Source: Alopecurus myosuroides
Taxonomy: Eukaryota > Streptophyta > Magnoliopsida > Poales > Poaceae
Length of the DNA stretch: 64,000 bases
Assembly (NCBI GenBank): GCA_028641055.1
Contig: CM054062.1
Coordinates: 174,239,642-174,303,641 of the forward strand
Direction of reading: 5' to 3'
The number at the start of each line of letters is the position of its first letter. The first letter of the stretch is position 1. The translations under genes were made by a program, and so were the position numbers. The notes beneath the pieces were generated by a model. That model saw nothing but the letters and a program-made list of their open reading frames with translations, was not told the DNA's origin and searched no databases. Below are positions 23,176 to 35,500 of the stretch, piece after piece.

Positions 23176-25945
23176 GCCCCGGGCCGAATCACATCGGCAG
23201 GCGGTCTCGGATATGGATCATCGGCTCCAGAACCCCTCAACTGCGACAACTATGCAGGCATAGCCAAAACTGTATAACAACGGGCTCGAAACCAACAATC
23301 GATCAAAGCAGCACTCTAATCAAGAAGCTTTATTAAGCAAGTAATACTAGAGTATAGCTTACAAACAGAGGTCACATGACCCAACATTACATCAGACAAC
23401 GGAAAGCAAATTATGTTGCTATTCAACAAGAACCAAAAAGGCCTAAGAGGCCGCAACATAAGGCGACGTCCCAACCTATAGATTCCAGGCTGCTAGCTGG
23501 GAAACCCCAAACTATCCGTCGATGTCCATGTTGATACACCACGAAAGGTATGGAACTCCACCTGAACCAAATTGAAGCAAACATGAGTACGGGAGGTACT
23601 CAACAAGACTTAACTAACCTATTATATATCTGCTTGTTCATAAAGGTTTTATGAAATTTGTTTTGTGTAAAGCCAACTTTGTTTCGAATAGAGGGAGATA
23701 GAGAAGTTTTTCACAAATCTTTTAAAAGAACACCTCTTCTTCGGGTATTGCCTTCAGATCCTCCGAAGCATCATCTTGACACATGATAACCGGAACCACC
23801 TCTTGCAACTAAACATTCATTGACACCATCTTTTACGTTCGGTTCAAGTTATCTATGATCTCAGGATCCGTCACCAAGTTGTCCTTAACCGCGGACACGA
23901 CTTTTCGAAAAGATTAAACCCTGCAGGGGTGTACAACTTTACCCACACGTATCAACCGACTCTTAATGCCAAGCTATTGGCACAATTCCGACGATGTGCC
24001 GGCAGAGGGTGGCTTACCATGATCTTTCCCTTGCTTCGCCTATTCCATGAGTCGCTCCGAGTAGAGATGGACCGCCAATAGGGAGTGGTCATCTCCTGCC
24101 GGGTCTCTATCGTTGTGAGCGGTGCTTCAACTACTGTCTCGCCACAGGTTGTTACACCGCCACGTCCTAGTTTTGTAAACGTTTTTAACATTCCCCGCAA
24201 ATCCAAATGGAACTCCCGGACTAGGCAACTCATGGAACAAACTAGACAAGTTGAAACCGAGGGGAATCCAATCCCCGTGTGGTTGCACGATCAGTCTTGG
24301 CTTCAAAGGCGAGAACTCGCTCCTAGGGGCATGAACGAGGCAAATCACCACATCCCATGCGGCAACTCATCCAAGCCTTTAATCATATTAACCACACATC
24401 TCAAACCTTACCACGTCATCCTGTCATACTAGATTCATTTCGTAACTCTGATTCATCAACCGGATGGAGCAGAGATCAACATACATGTATGACTAAGCAT
24501 GGCATATTTGAGGCTTTGGCGATACACACAAACAAATCCTATGTCTGCCAGGAGCATTGAATCATGATATATGGTTTATGCAAATAAATAGGACAACTCT
24601 ATCTATTGACTCAAGATACTTTGTAAAGCATGCATCATACGAGAAGGAAACACTTCGAAAACATATATGGGCAGATAAGAGGTTATGCTTGCCTTGCTTC
24701 AAGAAAACCAGAAAAAGCTTCAGGAATAAGTGCTTGACTTGGTTGTTTAGACCAAGTATTCGGCAACAGGGTTGTCGACCTTCTCTCCGGATTCGAGGTC
24801 TACCGATAAGAGCAAACACCGGAAAGAGGGAGAACAACACTCAAAACAGGCATCGATGCAATGCTCAGTATGTATGCATGAACATTTGAATGCATTAAAG
24901 ATAAGCCCTAAACATGTTTCATGGGTTGCTAGGGTTCATATGTTAAGAAAACAGTTTTAGTGAATTTAGTCTCGAAGTGGACCTCGGAGGCCGATTCGGG
25001 AAAAACTAGAAGTGTGACAAGTTAAAGTGCTTAAATAGGGTTGAGAACACCATACCTAGGTTGCATTTGTCATTCTAAGCATTTTGACATATAACTTTTA
25101 ATTTTCTAATTTTCTTGAATAAAAACTTATTTTCTTTATTATAAATGATTTAAATAATGCTCAAAATTCAACTTTGTCAAAAAATGTGTGAAAATGACAT
25201 AAACATGTAGATTATATTTTTCTGAACAAAATGGTATATTGAACACATTTTTCTGAGTTATGGAACAAAGGTTATTGCATTTAAAATCATTATTTTTCTG
25301 TAATTTAAATAGAAGTGGGGTCCACGTGTCAGTACCGTTTTCATTTAAAGAAAATAAACAGAAAAACTGCCTTATGACGTCGGCATGATGTCGTGATGAC
25401 ATCACCCGTGGCCAAAATCACACAGATGCGATGCAGTTGAAGAATTGGCGCGGGATTTCAGCAATTGAAGCCCACCACGAGTTATAGGAGGTTGCGGGGA
25501 GTGCGGGGATGCTCTCAGTCGACCGGTTGATCGCCGGAAAGCTTGCCGGCGAGATCGAGCGGCGGCGGCGGACCGCGGGCATCGGCGCGGGAATGGACCA
25601 GAGGGGGAGGGAGGAGGAGGAGGGCACCAGGGGGTGAGGGAGCTCACCCAGAACATGATGCCGGGGTCGGGGCAGCGAGGAAGGCCGGCAATCGCCGGCG
25701 GCGAGTGAATCCGGCGGCGGCTGTGGCGGATTCCGGCAGGGAAATTGGGGCCGCACGCGGCTCCACGTGGGCTGCAAGAGCTCGAGGAGGGGGAGGCGGA
25801 GGTGGCGATGACGAGGAGCTACTCGGTAGGGCGCGGGGGAGGCCGTAACGCCGGCGTCGGGCGGCAGAGGCCGGCGGTAGGTTAGGGTTTGGTCCGGTTC
25901 CTGCACGCACAGAGAAACGGAGAGGAGGAGGCTTCGATGCGAGGA

Positions 25946-25950
25946 GGAGG
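25946..25950. repeat. Target site duplication of element F, left copy
   Basis: GGAGG directly before F's 5' LTR. The identical five bases follow the 3' LTR at 51998-52002. The intact central E LTR reads continuously across this site at 60316-60325. Confidence 0.9.
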
Positions 25951-26425
25951 TGATGAAGAGATGATAACCCGGTAGGCCAACGCCAAGGTGTAACCCGACC
26001 CAAAGGGCGCTGCGCAGGATCCGGCTAAGGATAAAGGAACTTCTAGAAGGCCCAAGTTCATAGGCCTGGTAACCCGGATTGTGGGTTACGATAAGGAAAG
26101 TTAGGGTTTGTACGCAGTGTCCGGGTAGGATTCAGGGTGCGCCTTGGAGGGCAAGCCAGGGGGTCCGGGTGCTTTATAAACCGGCCCCTAGGACTAGTTG
26201 AGAGAGATCCAAGAGTTCTAGCAATATCGCTTGATATCGAGCATCCAGTGTAACACGAGAGTTGAGTTAATATATCGAGATCGGAGACTCGGCGACTTGA
26301 TTGCCGGCTACCAGATCGAGTACCATCATGTTTTCCTCTGAGCTAAACCCTCTCCCAAACGCCTGTGTCGTCTTGCCCCAAGATCAGTTACCCCCGGTAA
26401 CGTCTGCCGTGATTATCCCACGACA
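25951..26425 (+). repeat. Element F 5' LTR (475 bp)
   Basis: TGATGAAG...CACGACA, the same length as the 3' LTR. It contains TTTATAAA (26173-26180) and the ATG (26328) that opens the F polyprotein frame. Confidence 0.93.
26173..26180 (+). promoter_or_regulatory. TATA box of element F LTR
   Basis: TTTATAAA in a GC-rich context, about 155 bp before the first in-frame ATG. The same box is in the 3' LTR. Confidence 0.65.
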
Positions 26426-29400
26426 GTTGGCGCCCACCGTGGGGCCTGCGTCCAAAGGTGTTTACATCACGGGAGAAGCTCGGAAGAACATGGAGAATCT
26501 AGTCATCGGCGAGATCTACATCGACCACGAAGGAGAGAAAATGGTGGACGATTCCGGCTGGGGGCCAGAGTCGGATCACCTCGCATCCGGGTCTATCGTG
26601 ACAATCGGCCAGATCAGCATCTTCATCGGTATGGTACGTACATCTGGTTTTAAAGGACAATATCATGTGCATACTACAGGAACTTCCAATAGGGACAAAA
26701 AGACACTGAAGCAATCGGTAAACTCGGTTTCCCCGGTTGCGCCGGGATACCTGAGATGGTCCGAACAAGATATAACGTGGAGCAGAAGAGATCACCCGGA
26801 AAGAATAGAACACCCGGGAGTCTTAGCATTGGTAGTCGCACCACAGGTCAATGGCTACGAGTTGAAAAAGGTCCTGATGGATGGCGGAAGCAGCATCAAT
26901 ATTCTGTATTGGGAAACCTTTTTACGCATGGATCTCAAGGAGTCTCAGCTACAGAAAAGCTCAACAATTTTTCATGGGATAGTGCCGGGTCACTCAGCAT
27001 GCCCCGAGGGAAAAATCGCATTGGAGGTAGCTTTTGGAGAATCGAAGGATAATTATCGAGTCGAGTGGCTCACTTTCGAGGTGGTCAAATTGCGCAGTCC
27101 TTATCACGCGCTGTTCGGAAGGCCGGCTTATGCTAAATTCATGGCTAGGCCGTGTTATGTATATTTACAGCTAAAAATCCCGGGTCCTAAACAAACCATC
27201 ACCATACATGGAAGCCGGGATATAGCAGCTGAGTGCGATGAAGGAGATTCGGTGGCCGAGCAGGCTTGCAGAAAAGAGGAACTCAAGTATTACCGGTCTC
27301 AAGTAGACCCGGATGACAGAACATCACTGAAAAGACCGAATACTGAAGACGAGAGAGCAAAATTCAAGGCAGCACAGGACACTAAGATGATAGCTTTTGT
27401 TGAAGGTGATCCCACTAAGCAATTTACTATAGGGTCTAACTTGGACAGCGAGCAGGAGAAAGCACTTGTGGAGTTTATTCGTTCTAATGCGGACGTATTC
27501 GCCTGGACGCCTAGCGATATGTCGGGCATCCCTACAGAATTGGCAGAACACAGTTTGCACGTAGACCCCAAGTCCAGGCCTGTGAAGCAGGTCCTGCGGA
27601 AGATGAATGAGGAAAGAAGGAAAGCTATAGGAGAAGAAATCGCGCGGCTGCTGACAGACGGCTTCATCATGGAAGTATTTCACCCGGATTGGTTAGCAAA
27701 TCCGGTTCTCGTGATGAAAAAGACCAACGAGTGGAGAATGTGCATTGATTTTACGAGTCTCAACAAGCATTGCCCAAAGGACCCGTTCGCACTACCAAGA
27801 ATAGATCAGATCATAGACACAGTAGCTGGAAGTGACCTATTATGCTTTCTGGACGCGTATTCCGGGTATCATCAGATTAAGCTCAAGAGGGAGGATTGGG
27901 AGAAAACATCATTTATAACCCCTTTTGGGGCCTTTTGTTACAAAACTATGACGTTTGGATTGAAGAACGCTGGCGCAACTTATCAACGGTGTATACAGAG
28001 GTGCTTTGAGGACCAAATTGGACGCAACGTCCATGCTTATGTGGATGATGTGGTTATCAAGACCAGGAAGGCAGAGACATTTATCGACGATCTAAAGGAG
28101 ACGTTCAAGAACTTGAGGAGGTATCAGATGAAGCTTAACCCGACGAAGTGTGTATTTGAAGTTCCAGCTGGGAAATTACTCGGCTTTATCGTTTCCGATA
28201 GAGGAATTGAGGCAAACCCAGATAAAATAAAAGCTATCCAGAATCTGAAAAAGCCGGAAAATTTGAAGCATGTTCAAAAGCTCGCGGGCTGCGTAGCAGA
28301 CTTGAGCCGATTTATATCCAGACTCGGAGAAAGAGCAATACCCTTGTACCGGCTCTTGAGGAAATCCGATAAATTCATGTGGGATCAAGAGGCGGATGAG
28401 GCGTTTGAGGCACTAAAGAAGCAGTTAGCTGAAGCACCAGTCCTAGCGGCCCCGGGTCCTAAAGAGCCCATGTTGCTATACGTAGCAGCGGGCCCCCGAG
28501 CCGTTAGTGCAGTAGTTGTTGTGGAGCGTAAAGAGGATGGGAAAGGTTACCCGGTCCAGAGACCGGTTTATTACATCAGCGAGGTATTATCAGAGGCAAA
28601 GCAGCGCTATCCGCATTGGCAAAAGCTGGTTTTCGGGGTCTTTATGGCCAGCCGAAAACTGAAGCCGTATTTCCAGGAACACCCCATAACAGTGGTAAGT
28701 TCGATACCAATGTCAGATATCATCAGAAACTCGGATGCGACAGGAAGAATAGCCAAATGGGCGATAGAGATGGGGGATTATCACATCAACTACGAGCCCA
28801 GGTCAGCAATTAAATCTTAGGCTTTGGTCGATTTCGTTAATGACTGGACACACACAGGCATGACCACCTTTGCTCCAAACTCCGAATCTTGGATCATGCA
28901 CTTCGATGGATCCAAGCAATATGAGGGATCAGGAGCTGGAGTGGTGCTAACATCACCCAAAGGAGACAAATTGAGTTACGTGCTACAGATTCACTTTGAT
29001 TGTTCCAACAACGTGGCCGAGTATGAGGCCCTATTGCACGGCTTAAAGGTAGCCAAGGAGATGAACATTAAGAGGATACGATGCTTTGGAGATTCGGACC
29101 TTGTGGTACAGCAGGTATCAGGAACTTGGGATAGAAAGGACGCAACCATGGCAGCATACCGCAGAGAGGTTGATAGGGTTGCAGGATGTTTCTCCGGATA
29201 TGAGGTGGAGCACATAGACAGAAGAAAGAATGAGGCAGCAGACGCCCTCGCTAGACTCGGCTCGCGCAGAGAGCCGGTTCCACCTAATGTCTTCCTGGAT
29301 GAATTATGGCGACCATCAGTTAAAACCGAGTCTGAAGAAGAACTGGCAAATCAAGACCCGGATTTGGAGCTCGTGGCCACTGTACGCGACGTTCCCGAGT

Positions 29401-30680
29401 GGACAGAACCGTTTTTGGCCTACCTATCACGAGGCGAGTTACCACAGCAGGAGGTGTTAGCAAGGCAAATTTTGAGGCGAGCAAAGGGATATTCTATCAT
29501 CAATGGGGAGTTATACAAGAGAAGTGCAGCAGGAGTCTTTTTGCGCTGTGTAGCACCAGAAGAAGGCCGACAGATTCTTAAAGAAATCCATGAAGGTGAT
29601 TGTGGGCATCATGCATCCACAAGATCCCTTGTGGCCAAAGCTTATCGACATGGTTTTTTCTGGCTCACGGCCCTAGCAGACGCGGAGCGCTTGGTGGCAA
29701 GGTGTGACGGATGTCAAAGGTACGCTCGCCAAACCCATGTGCCGGCTATGGAACTACGGACTATCCCGTTAACTTGTCCGTTTGATGTTTGGGGTATGGA
29801 CATGGTTGGCCCCTTTCACATGTCACCTTGCAAAAAGACGCACCTCTTGGTGGCCATTGACAAGTTTACCAAGTGGGTTGAGGTTATGCCAGTTACCAAC
29901 TGTGAAGCAATTACAACAGTCAAGTTCCTGAAAAGAATTATCTACCGGTTCGGGTATCCCCACAGCATAATTACCGACAATGGAACCAACATGTCCCTTG
30001 GCGCGATGGAGAAGTTATGTGGCAACAATGGAATCCGGCTTGACGTAGCATCAGTGGCTCATCCGCAGGCCAATGGACAAGTGGAGAGGGCAAACCAAGA
30101 GTTACTTCGTGGACTAAAACCACGACTGCGAGTCCCTTGCATCAGGGCTGCGGGTGCATGGGTTGAAGAACTACCTTCCGTGGTTTGGGGTATCGACACT
30201 ACACCTAACAGATCTACTCAGATGACACCATTCTTCATGGTTTATGGTGCGGAAGCGGTGTTGCCGAGTGATATTATTCATGATTCACCTCGAGTATCAG
30301 CTTACGTCGAGGTAGAGAGCGAGAAGACCCGGCAAGATGCCGTAGATATGTTAGAAGAACAAAGGGAACAAGCCCTGGAAAGGTCAACCATATATCAGCA
30401 AGAGTTATGGAGGTATCATAGCCGGCGCGTGAAAACCCGGGTCTTCCAGGAAGGAGACTTGGTCCTGCGTCTGGTACAGTCAAACGAAGGGAAACACAAG
30501 TTATCACCACCATGGGAAGGGCCGTTTATCATAAGCCGGAATCTGCACAACGGATCGTATTACTAGATAGATGCAAGGGAAGAGTCGGCTACTGTTAATG
30601 ACACCGCTCATACCACTTCGTCTATGCAGGAAAGAGACAGACCATGGAACGTGGCTCAGCTACGTCCCTACTATACTTAG
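26328..30680 (+). pseudogene. pol: Element F polyprotein: protease, RT, two RNase H domains, integrase; gag deleted
   Basis: One frame opens in the 5' LTR (ATG 26328), reads through the primer site and ends at 30678-30680, with TAG at 28818 and at 30564. After a short N-terminal region resembling G's gag start, sequence jumps in frame to protease (DGGSSINILY). About 2.3 kb present in G, including capsid and zinc finger, is absent. RT has YVDD (28044). A first RNase H-like region without clear catalytic Asp precedes the TAG at 28818, where G has CAG. The second RNase H has FDGS, AEYEA and GSDL-type acidic positions (FDGS, GDSDL). Integrase keeps its HHCC region and D, D and E at 29799, 29976 and 30084 with 35-residue spacing. 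Confidence 0.9.
26428..26445 (+). other. Element F primer binding site (not initiator Met)
   Basis: TGGCGCCCACCGTGGGGC, two bases after the LTR and identical to the site in element G. It differs from the TGGTATCAGAGC sites of A and E, so F and G use another tRNA primer. Confidence 0.8.
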
Positions 30681-31663
30681 TATAGACTATATTGGCAAGT
30701 GGAGTTGCACGATGTAACAGGCGGCAGGTTTTCAGACGCACTCTTTTCCTATCCAGGGCACCCTTGGGGACTGGATGGGTTTTTAATGAGGCGGCTTGCT
30801 GACCTAACTTTCGCATATCAAGTAAAGAGGTGGTTATTCTTACGTTCTTCACTCTCCGTATATTGCGTATATCTAGGTCTTGGGGGCTGATTGCTTGAAT
30901 AGCACAGTTACAAACTCAATGACCCGGCCTTGATGCCTATGAGTTATAAGGGCCGATTGCTCGCAAACGAGCACGGCTGCAATCTTATAACCAGACAAAG
31001 TAGCCAAATTTTCTTGACTTTTCTTACTTAAGCTCGATGTGACTCGCACTAAAGTGGCATGATTTGCTCGCTTACGATTACAATCAGCCATGAAGCCCAA
31101 TGGGACTTGCCTGACCCTGTTTTCGTATAGATGTAACAACATGGTATCCACGCGAAAGCCGGCTTACAGTACAAGATAGTCAAAAGGGTCATCCAAACCA
31201 CAAGTTATGCAGAGTACAGGGCTAATAGCCGGAAACTCAATATTTATCAAGCATAACTTCAATACCTATGTGAAACGGCTCTGGGTTTGGGCTTAGCAGC
31301 AAGCAACTTGTTCTATTGGAAAGACTACACATCCCAGACTCGGCATTTTTGGTCTTGGGGGCTGGGGATTTCGAAAAAGGAAAAGTTGCTCAGTTGCTAA
31401 AGCTCAAAAAACCCAAACATCCGAGTCTTGGGGGACTTGGGGACTTAGAGAAAAGTCCGCTTGTCAAAATCCATGAAACTCGGAATCCGAGTCTCACAAA
31501 AGGAATCATAAAGAAAGTCGGATATCAAGAACGAGTGGGCTCAAAGATAGATAAATATCAAATCATCCCAATATTCAGAAGAGGCACAAGGCGTATCAAG
31601 AACTTAAAGTGCATTACAAATTTGTGTACCAGCATCAAAGGTGCACAGGCGCATCATCAAGAA
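30681..31663 (+). other. Element F 3' internal region left of G, non-coding
   Basis: No convincing coding frame. It holds several PPT-like strings such as CTTGGGGGCT (30877, 31352) and CTTGGGGGACTTGGGGACT (about 31427), and repeated ACTCGG/ACCCGG hexamers. It ends in AAGAA, the target duplication of G. Confidence 0.6.
31659..31663. repeat. Target site duplication of element G, left copy
   Basis: AAGAA before G's 5' LTR, repeated exactly at 47061-47065 after the 3' LTR. Confidence 0.92.
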
Positions 31664-32572
31664 TGTCGGGGGGTTACCCCCGAGTAGGGTAAAGACAGGT
31701 GGTAAAGGCCGCTTACAGATGAGAGGTTTGGTCGAGTAGCCGACTACCAGGTACTTGCTACCCGGTCGACTGCTACTCGGTCTCACCTCAAGATGACCAG
31801 AAGGAGATATCAATCAAGTTCTACCCTGACGAGTAAAGGTTTGGCCCGAGTACAATTGGCGGGAACTATTGGCGGGAAACTACTCGGGCCAGGAAGTCAA
31901 AGGAGCCGTTCTGACACAGGATCCCGCGTATCCTGGGTCCGTACTTGGCAGCATTCGAACTACTGTTCACGTGGGGACGGCCTGCCTGACAGTGACAGCA
32001 TGGAAGCAGGCTGTGGCAGGATAAGGGGGGCCTACTCTGTGCCTAGCTACAGTGTTACCAGTCTGTCCCCTAGTTTTGCCCAACGACTTTACAGAAGCAG
32101 CCAAGGTTAGGAACCAAAGCTGTCAGCGGGTACTCGGAGAAAGTACGATGTGCACACTATGTCGACACTTGTCTAGATTTGGACGTATCCGGCTGGGCAC
32201 CGTGTATATAAGGTTCCCCGCCGCCTCCTGCGCGAGGCATGCTCCCATACGTACACACAGGCTCATAGTGAACCCTAGAAACCCTAAGTTCTTGACCTAG
32301 CCCTACTCGGAGAGGAGAGAAAGGCTACTCGGTAGCGTTACCATTTGTACTGTGGCTACTCGGAGAGACATCTAAATACATAGAGAAAGGCAGGAGTAGG
32401 GGTTTTACCTCCTCACGAGGGCCCTGAACCTGGGTACATCGTGTTGTTTGTGTTGTGTGGATCTTACCTCACGCGGCTACTCGTCGCGTGATCCCTCCCC
32501 GGACACCTCCAGCGTCCATCGTCCCCACATCTTTAGCCATCCCATGGCATCTGCCGTGACACCACCACGACA
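31664..32572 (+). repeat. Element G 5' LTR (909 bp)
   Basis: TGTCGGGGGG...CACGACA. It contains TATATAAG (32205-32212), many TACTCGG heptamers, and the ATG at 32544 that opens gag. Confidence 0.95.
32205..32212 (+). promoter_or_regulatory. TATA box of element G LTR
   Basis: TATATAAG within CCGTGTATATAAGG, followed by a CT-rich leader. It is about 330 bp before the gag ATG. Confidence 0.7.
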
Positions 32573-35500
32573 GTTGGCGCCCACCGTGGGGCAACCAGCG
32601 GCGCTGGCTGGAGTTTCTGTTCGGACGGGATCTTCATCGGCCGAGCGCGTAGTTTGTGGCCTTGTCCACAGATTCGGCTCCTTCGACTTCGTCATCGACA
32701 ACGCCGGCTGTTTCGGCGGCATGGCCATGCCCGAGGGCGGCTCGGTGATCTCCTTCGGCTCGCATCTCGTCTACGTCGCCACCGTCGCCAACAGCGCCTA
32801 CCCCGAGTTGGTGCAAGACGCGGAGGATCCTCCCGCGGTGGTTGCTGCTCGCGGACGGCCTGCACGCAGCTCTGCATGCTGCGCTGAGGTGATGGTGACG
32901 GGCTTGGCGGCAAACGCTGGCGCAGCTGCTACTGGCGCTGCGGCCGTCGTCGAGGAGGTTGACGACCCGCCCGCAGGTGGCAGGAACCACCGGCCTTACG
33001 AGAAGGAGAGCAACCTGCCGCCTTCCACGTCTACGGTCATCCCCGCGTCTGCTGCGCGAACCGGCATGCCCACGCCCACCGACGTCGAGCTCCTTGCAGC
33101 GAGGGAGCAGCTCGAGCGGCAACGCCAGGAGCTGCTTGCCGAGCAGGCGGAGTTGGAGAAGATCAGGCTCGAGCTGAGTCTGGACCAGCTCGAGTACAAC
33201 AAGGCTCACGGCTTCACGCCGGTCGCCAGGAGGCCCAGCAGAGTGGGTGCTACGCGGTGCAACCTGGGCGCCGAGATGGCGACAGTCGCGGAGGAGCCCG
33301 CGCAGTCCGCCACCGCGAACACCTTCACAAGGCCAAGGTACAGCACACCCGCCAAGACGCTCAGGGCTGCGCAGGCCGTGGCTGCCGAGTTGCCGCGCCT
33401 AGATGGAGAGGCGCGTCTCAGGCAGCAGGAGAGGCTCAATGAGTTGGTGCTGGAAGCCGCCAGGCAGAACGAGGAGTTCCGGAAGGCCAACCCGGGAGCT
33501 GGAGCTTCGCAGGTGGTTCACTCGCACGCGGCCAGATCTAACGATCAGGCCTCGTCACCGCATCCGAGCCGCGAGAAGAGCCGCAACGGGCGCTCGGGGA
33601 GAGACAGGCAAATGCAGGTGTATGACCCGGCTGCTGCCGCGAAACAGGTTACTGTGCCGCAGCAGCCCGGGCAGGAACACAACGCTGCAAGAGCAGGCTC
33701 TCAAGCCCATCAAGCTCAAAGCCGTATCCGAGAAGCCGCGCGTCCGGGTACTTCTCGGCAACCCGCCGCTCAGCCTGCTCGGCAGAGGCAGCAGCCGCGC
33801 CCAGTGGCACCAGTCGCCAACCCGGTGGAGCAGCCTGCAGCTATGCAGGTGGATAGGTATGATGATGGCTACTCGGCCATGGAGATGGCTGGTTATGACA
33901 TCCATGACCGTGTTGGAGAGCGCGTGTTGGCGCCTGGAGACGCAAGGCACCAGCTGGATCGTCTCAGCTTGTCGGCGCGGCTTGAGAGCACGGGTCCTCC
34001 TGGCCCCGAGTGCTTTGGCCCGCGCATCATGAACGAGCCATCCGTGAAGGGCTTCCAGCTCGCAAGAGGCACCAAGAGCTACAATGGTAGCACCAAGCCT
34101 GAAGATTGGCTCAATGATTACGTCACCGCGGTCCACATTGCGGGTGGCAACAGGAGATGGGCGGTGCGCTATGTGCCGCAGATGCTAGAGGGTCCAGCCC
34201 GCACTTGGCTCAACAACTTGCCCAAGCACAGCATTAACTGCTGGCTGGATTTCTCGGACGCCTTCGTCAGCAACTTCACCAGCACCTACAAGAGGCCGAA
34301 TAGGCCACAGCAGCTCTCGGCCTGCAGGCAGCGAGAAGACGAGACGGACCGCGAGTACCTTACTCGGTGGAGCACCTTGAGGAACACTTGCGAGGGTGTG
34401 AATGAAGCGCAGGCCATCACTTGGTTTGCGCAGGGTTGCCGACATGGCAGCATGCTTTGGCAGAGATTGCAGAGGGAGATGCCGAATACCCTGGCCGAGA
34501 CCATCAAGATTGCGGATCAGTACGCACTCGGTGATCCTACTCAGCCACTGATGGATTCCTCTGAGCCGAGAAGAAACTTCAACAGCAGCAAGCGCAATGA
34601 GTTCCGCAACAAGCGCCGAGTAGATACTCGGTATGACCCTGAGGAGGTGAATGCAGTGAATGTTGGAGGCGGTGGTGGCCAAAGGCAGAAACCTGCCGGA
34701 GCCTACGGGCAGAACCAGAACCAGGGCCAGGGCAACAAGAAACCGTTCCGCACTGCGCAGCCGGGTAGCGGGAACTCCGAGCAGCCGAAGAAGTTTGTCT
34801 TCGATGACATGAAGGATGGTCCATGCAGCTTTCACACTCACCACCCATCAAGGCCTGCGAACCACACTACTCGGCAATGCGAATGGTGGGATGTGATCAA
34901 GAGTGATGGCTTGCCTCCTCCTCCTCCCCTGCCAGCTGCCAATGCCACTGTTCAGCCTACTCGCGCGCCCGCAGCTCGGCCGCCAGTGTATCCGAGAAGA
35001 GAGAATGTCAACCAGGTGGCTTTAGGAGCCAACCGGAACTTCAACAATGAGAGATACCGCAACAACAACAACAACTACAACCGCAACAACAACAACAGAG
35101 GCAACAACAACTATCAGGGCAACAACAATGGCAGCAATGGCAACAATGGGGGCAATGGCTCCAACCAGTACCAAGAGCACCATGAGAGCTACATGATCTT
35201 CACTTCTGAGGCAGTCGACAAGCAGTCGCAGCACAGGCGGGCCATGGAGGTCAATGCAGTGATTCCGGCTGTTCCTCACTACATGTACTGGTGCGACCAG
35301 GAGATCAGGTGGACTCGGGCAGATCACCCCAAGGTGATGCCCAATCCGGGTACCTATGCCTTGGTGCTGGATCCTACCTTCCTGGGCCCCGAGAAGAATG
35401 TGAGATTCAGCAAGGTGCTGATCGACAACGGCAGCAGCATCAACATTGTGTACAAGGACACACTCGAGAAGCTTGGCCTGGCCGAGAACATGATGCTGCC

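Larger units (their letters stand above)
22584..25950 (-). repeat. Element E1 3' LTR, larger part left of element F
   Basis: Matches 57267-60320 of the central LTR, preceded by an extra 296-bp copy of the terminal segment. It is cut after GGAGG (25946-25950) by element F and resumes at 52003. AT-rich stretches, a TGACGTCGG cluster (about 25375) and a GC-rich block (25440-25940) correspond one to one with the central LTR. Translations of the GC-rich block are not supported as genes. Confidence 0.9.

Noticed and set aside
25418..26003. Pro/Ser/Ala-rich ORFs in the GC-rich block, also at 59788-60337
   Set aside because: Present in both E LTR copies as part of the LTR leader region; low-complexity translation without conserved start.
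34185..34844. Minus-strand 219-codon ORF opposite gag of element G
   Set aside because: A shadow frame of a GC-rich coding region; no splice or promoter signal like those of the real antisense gene.
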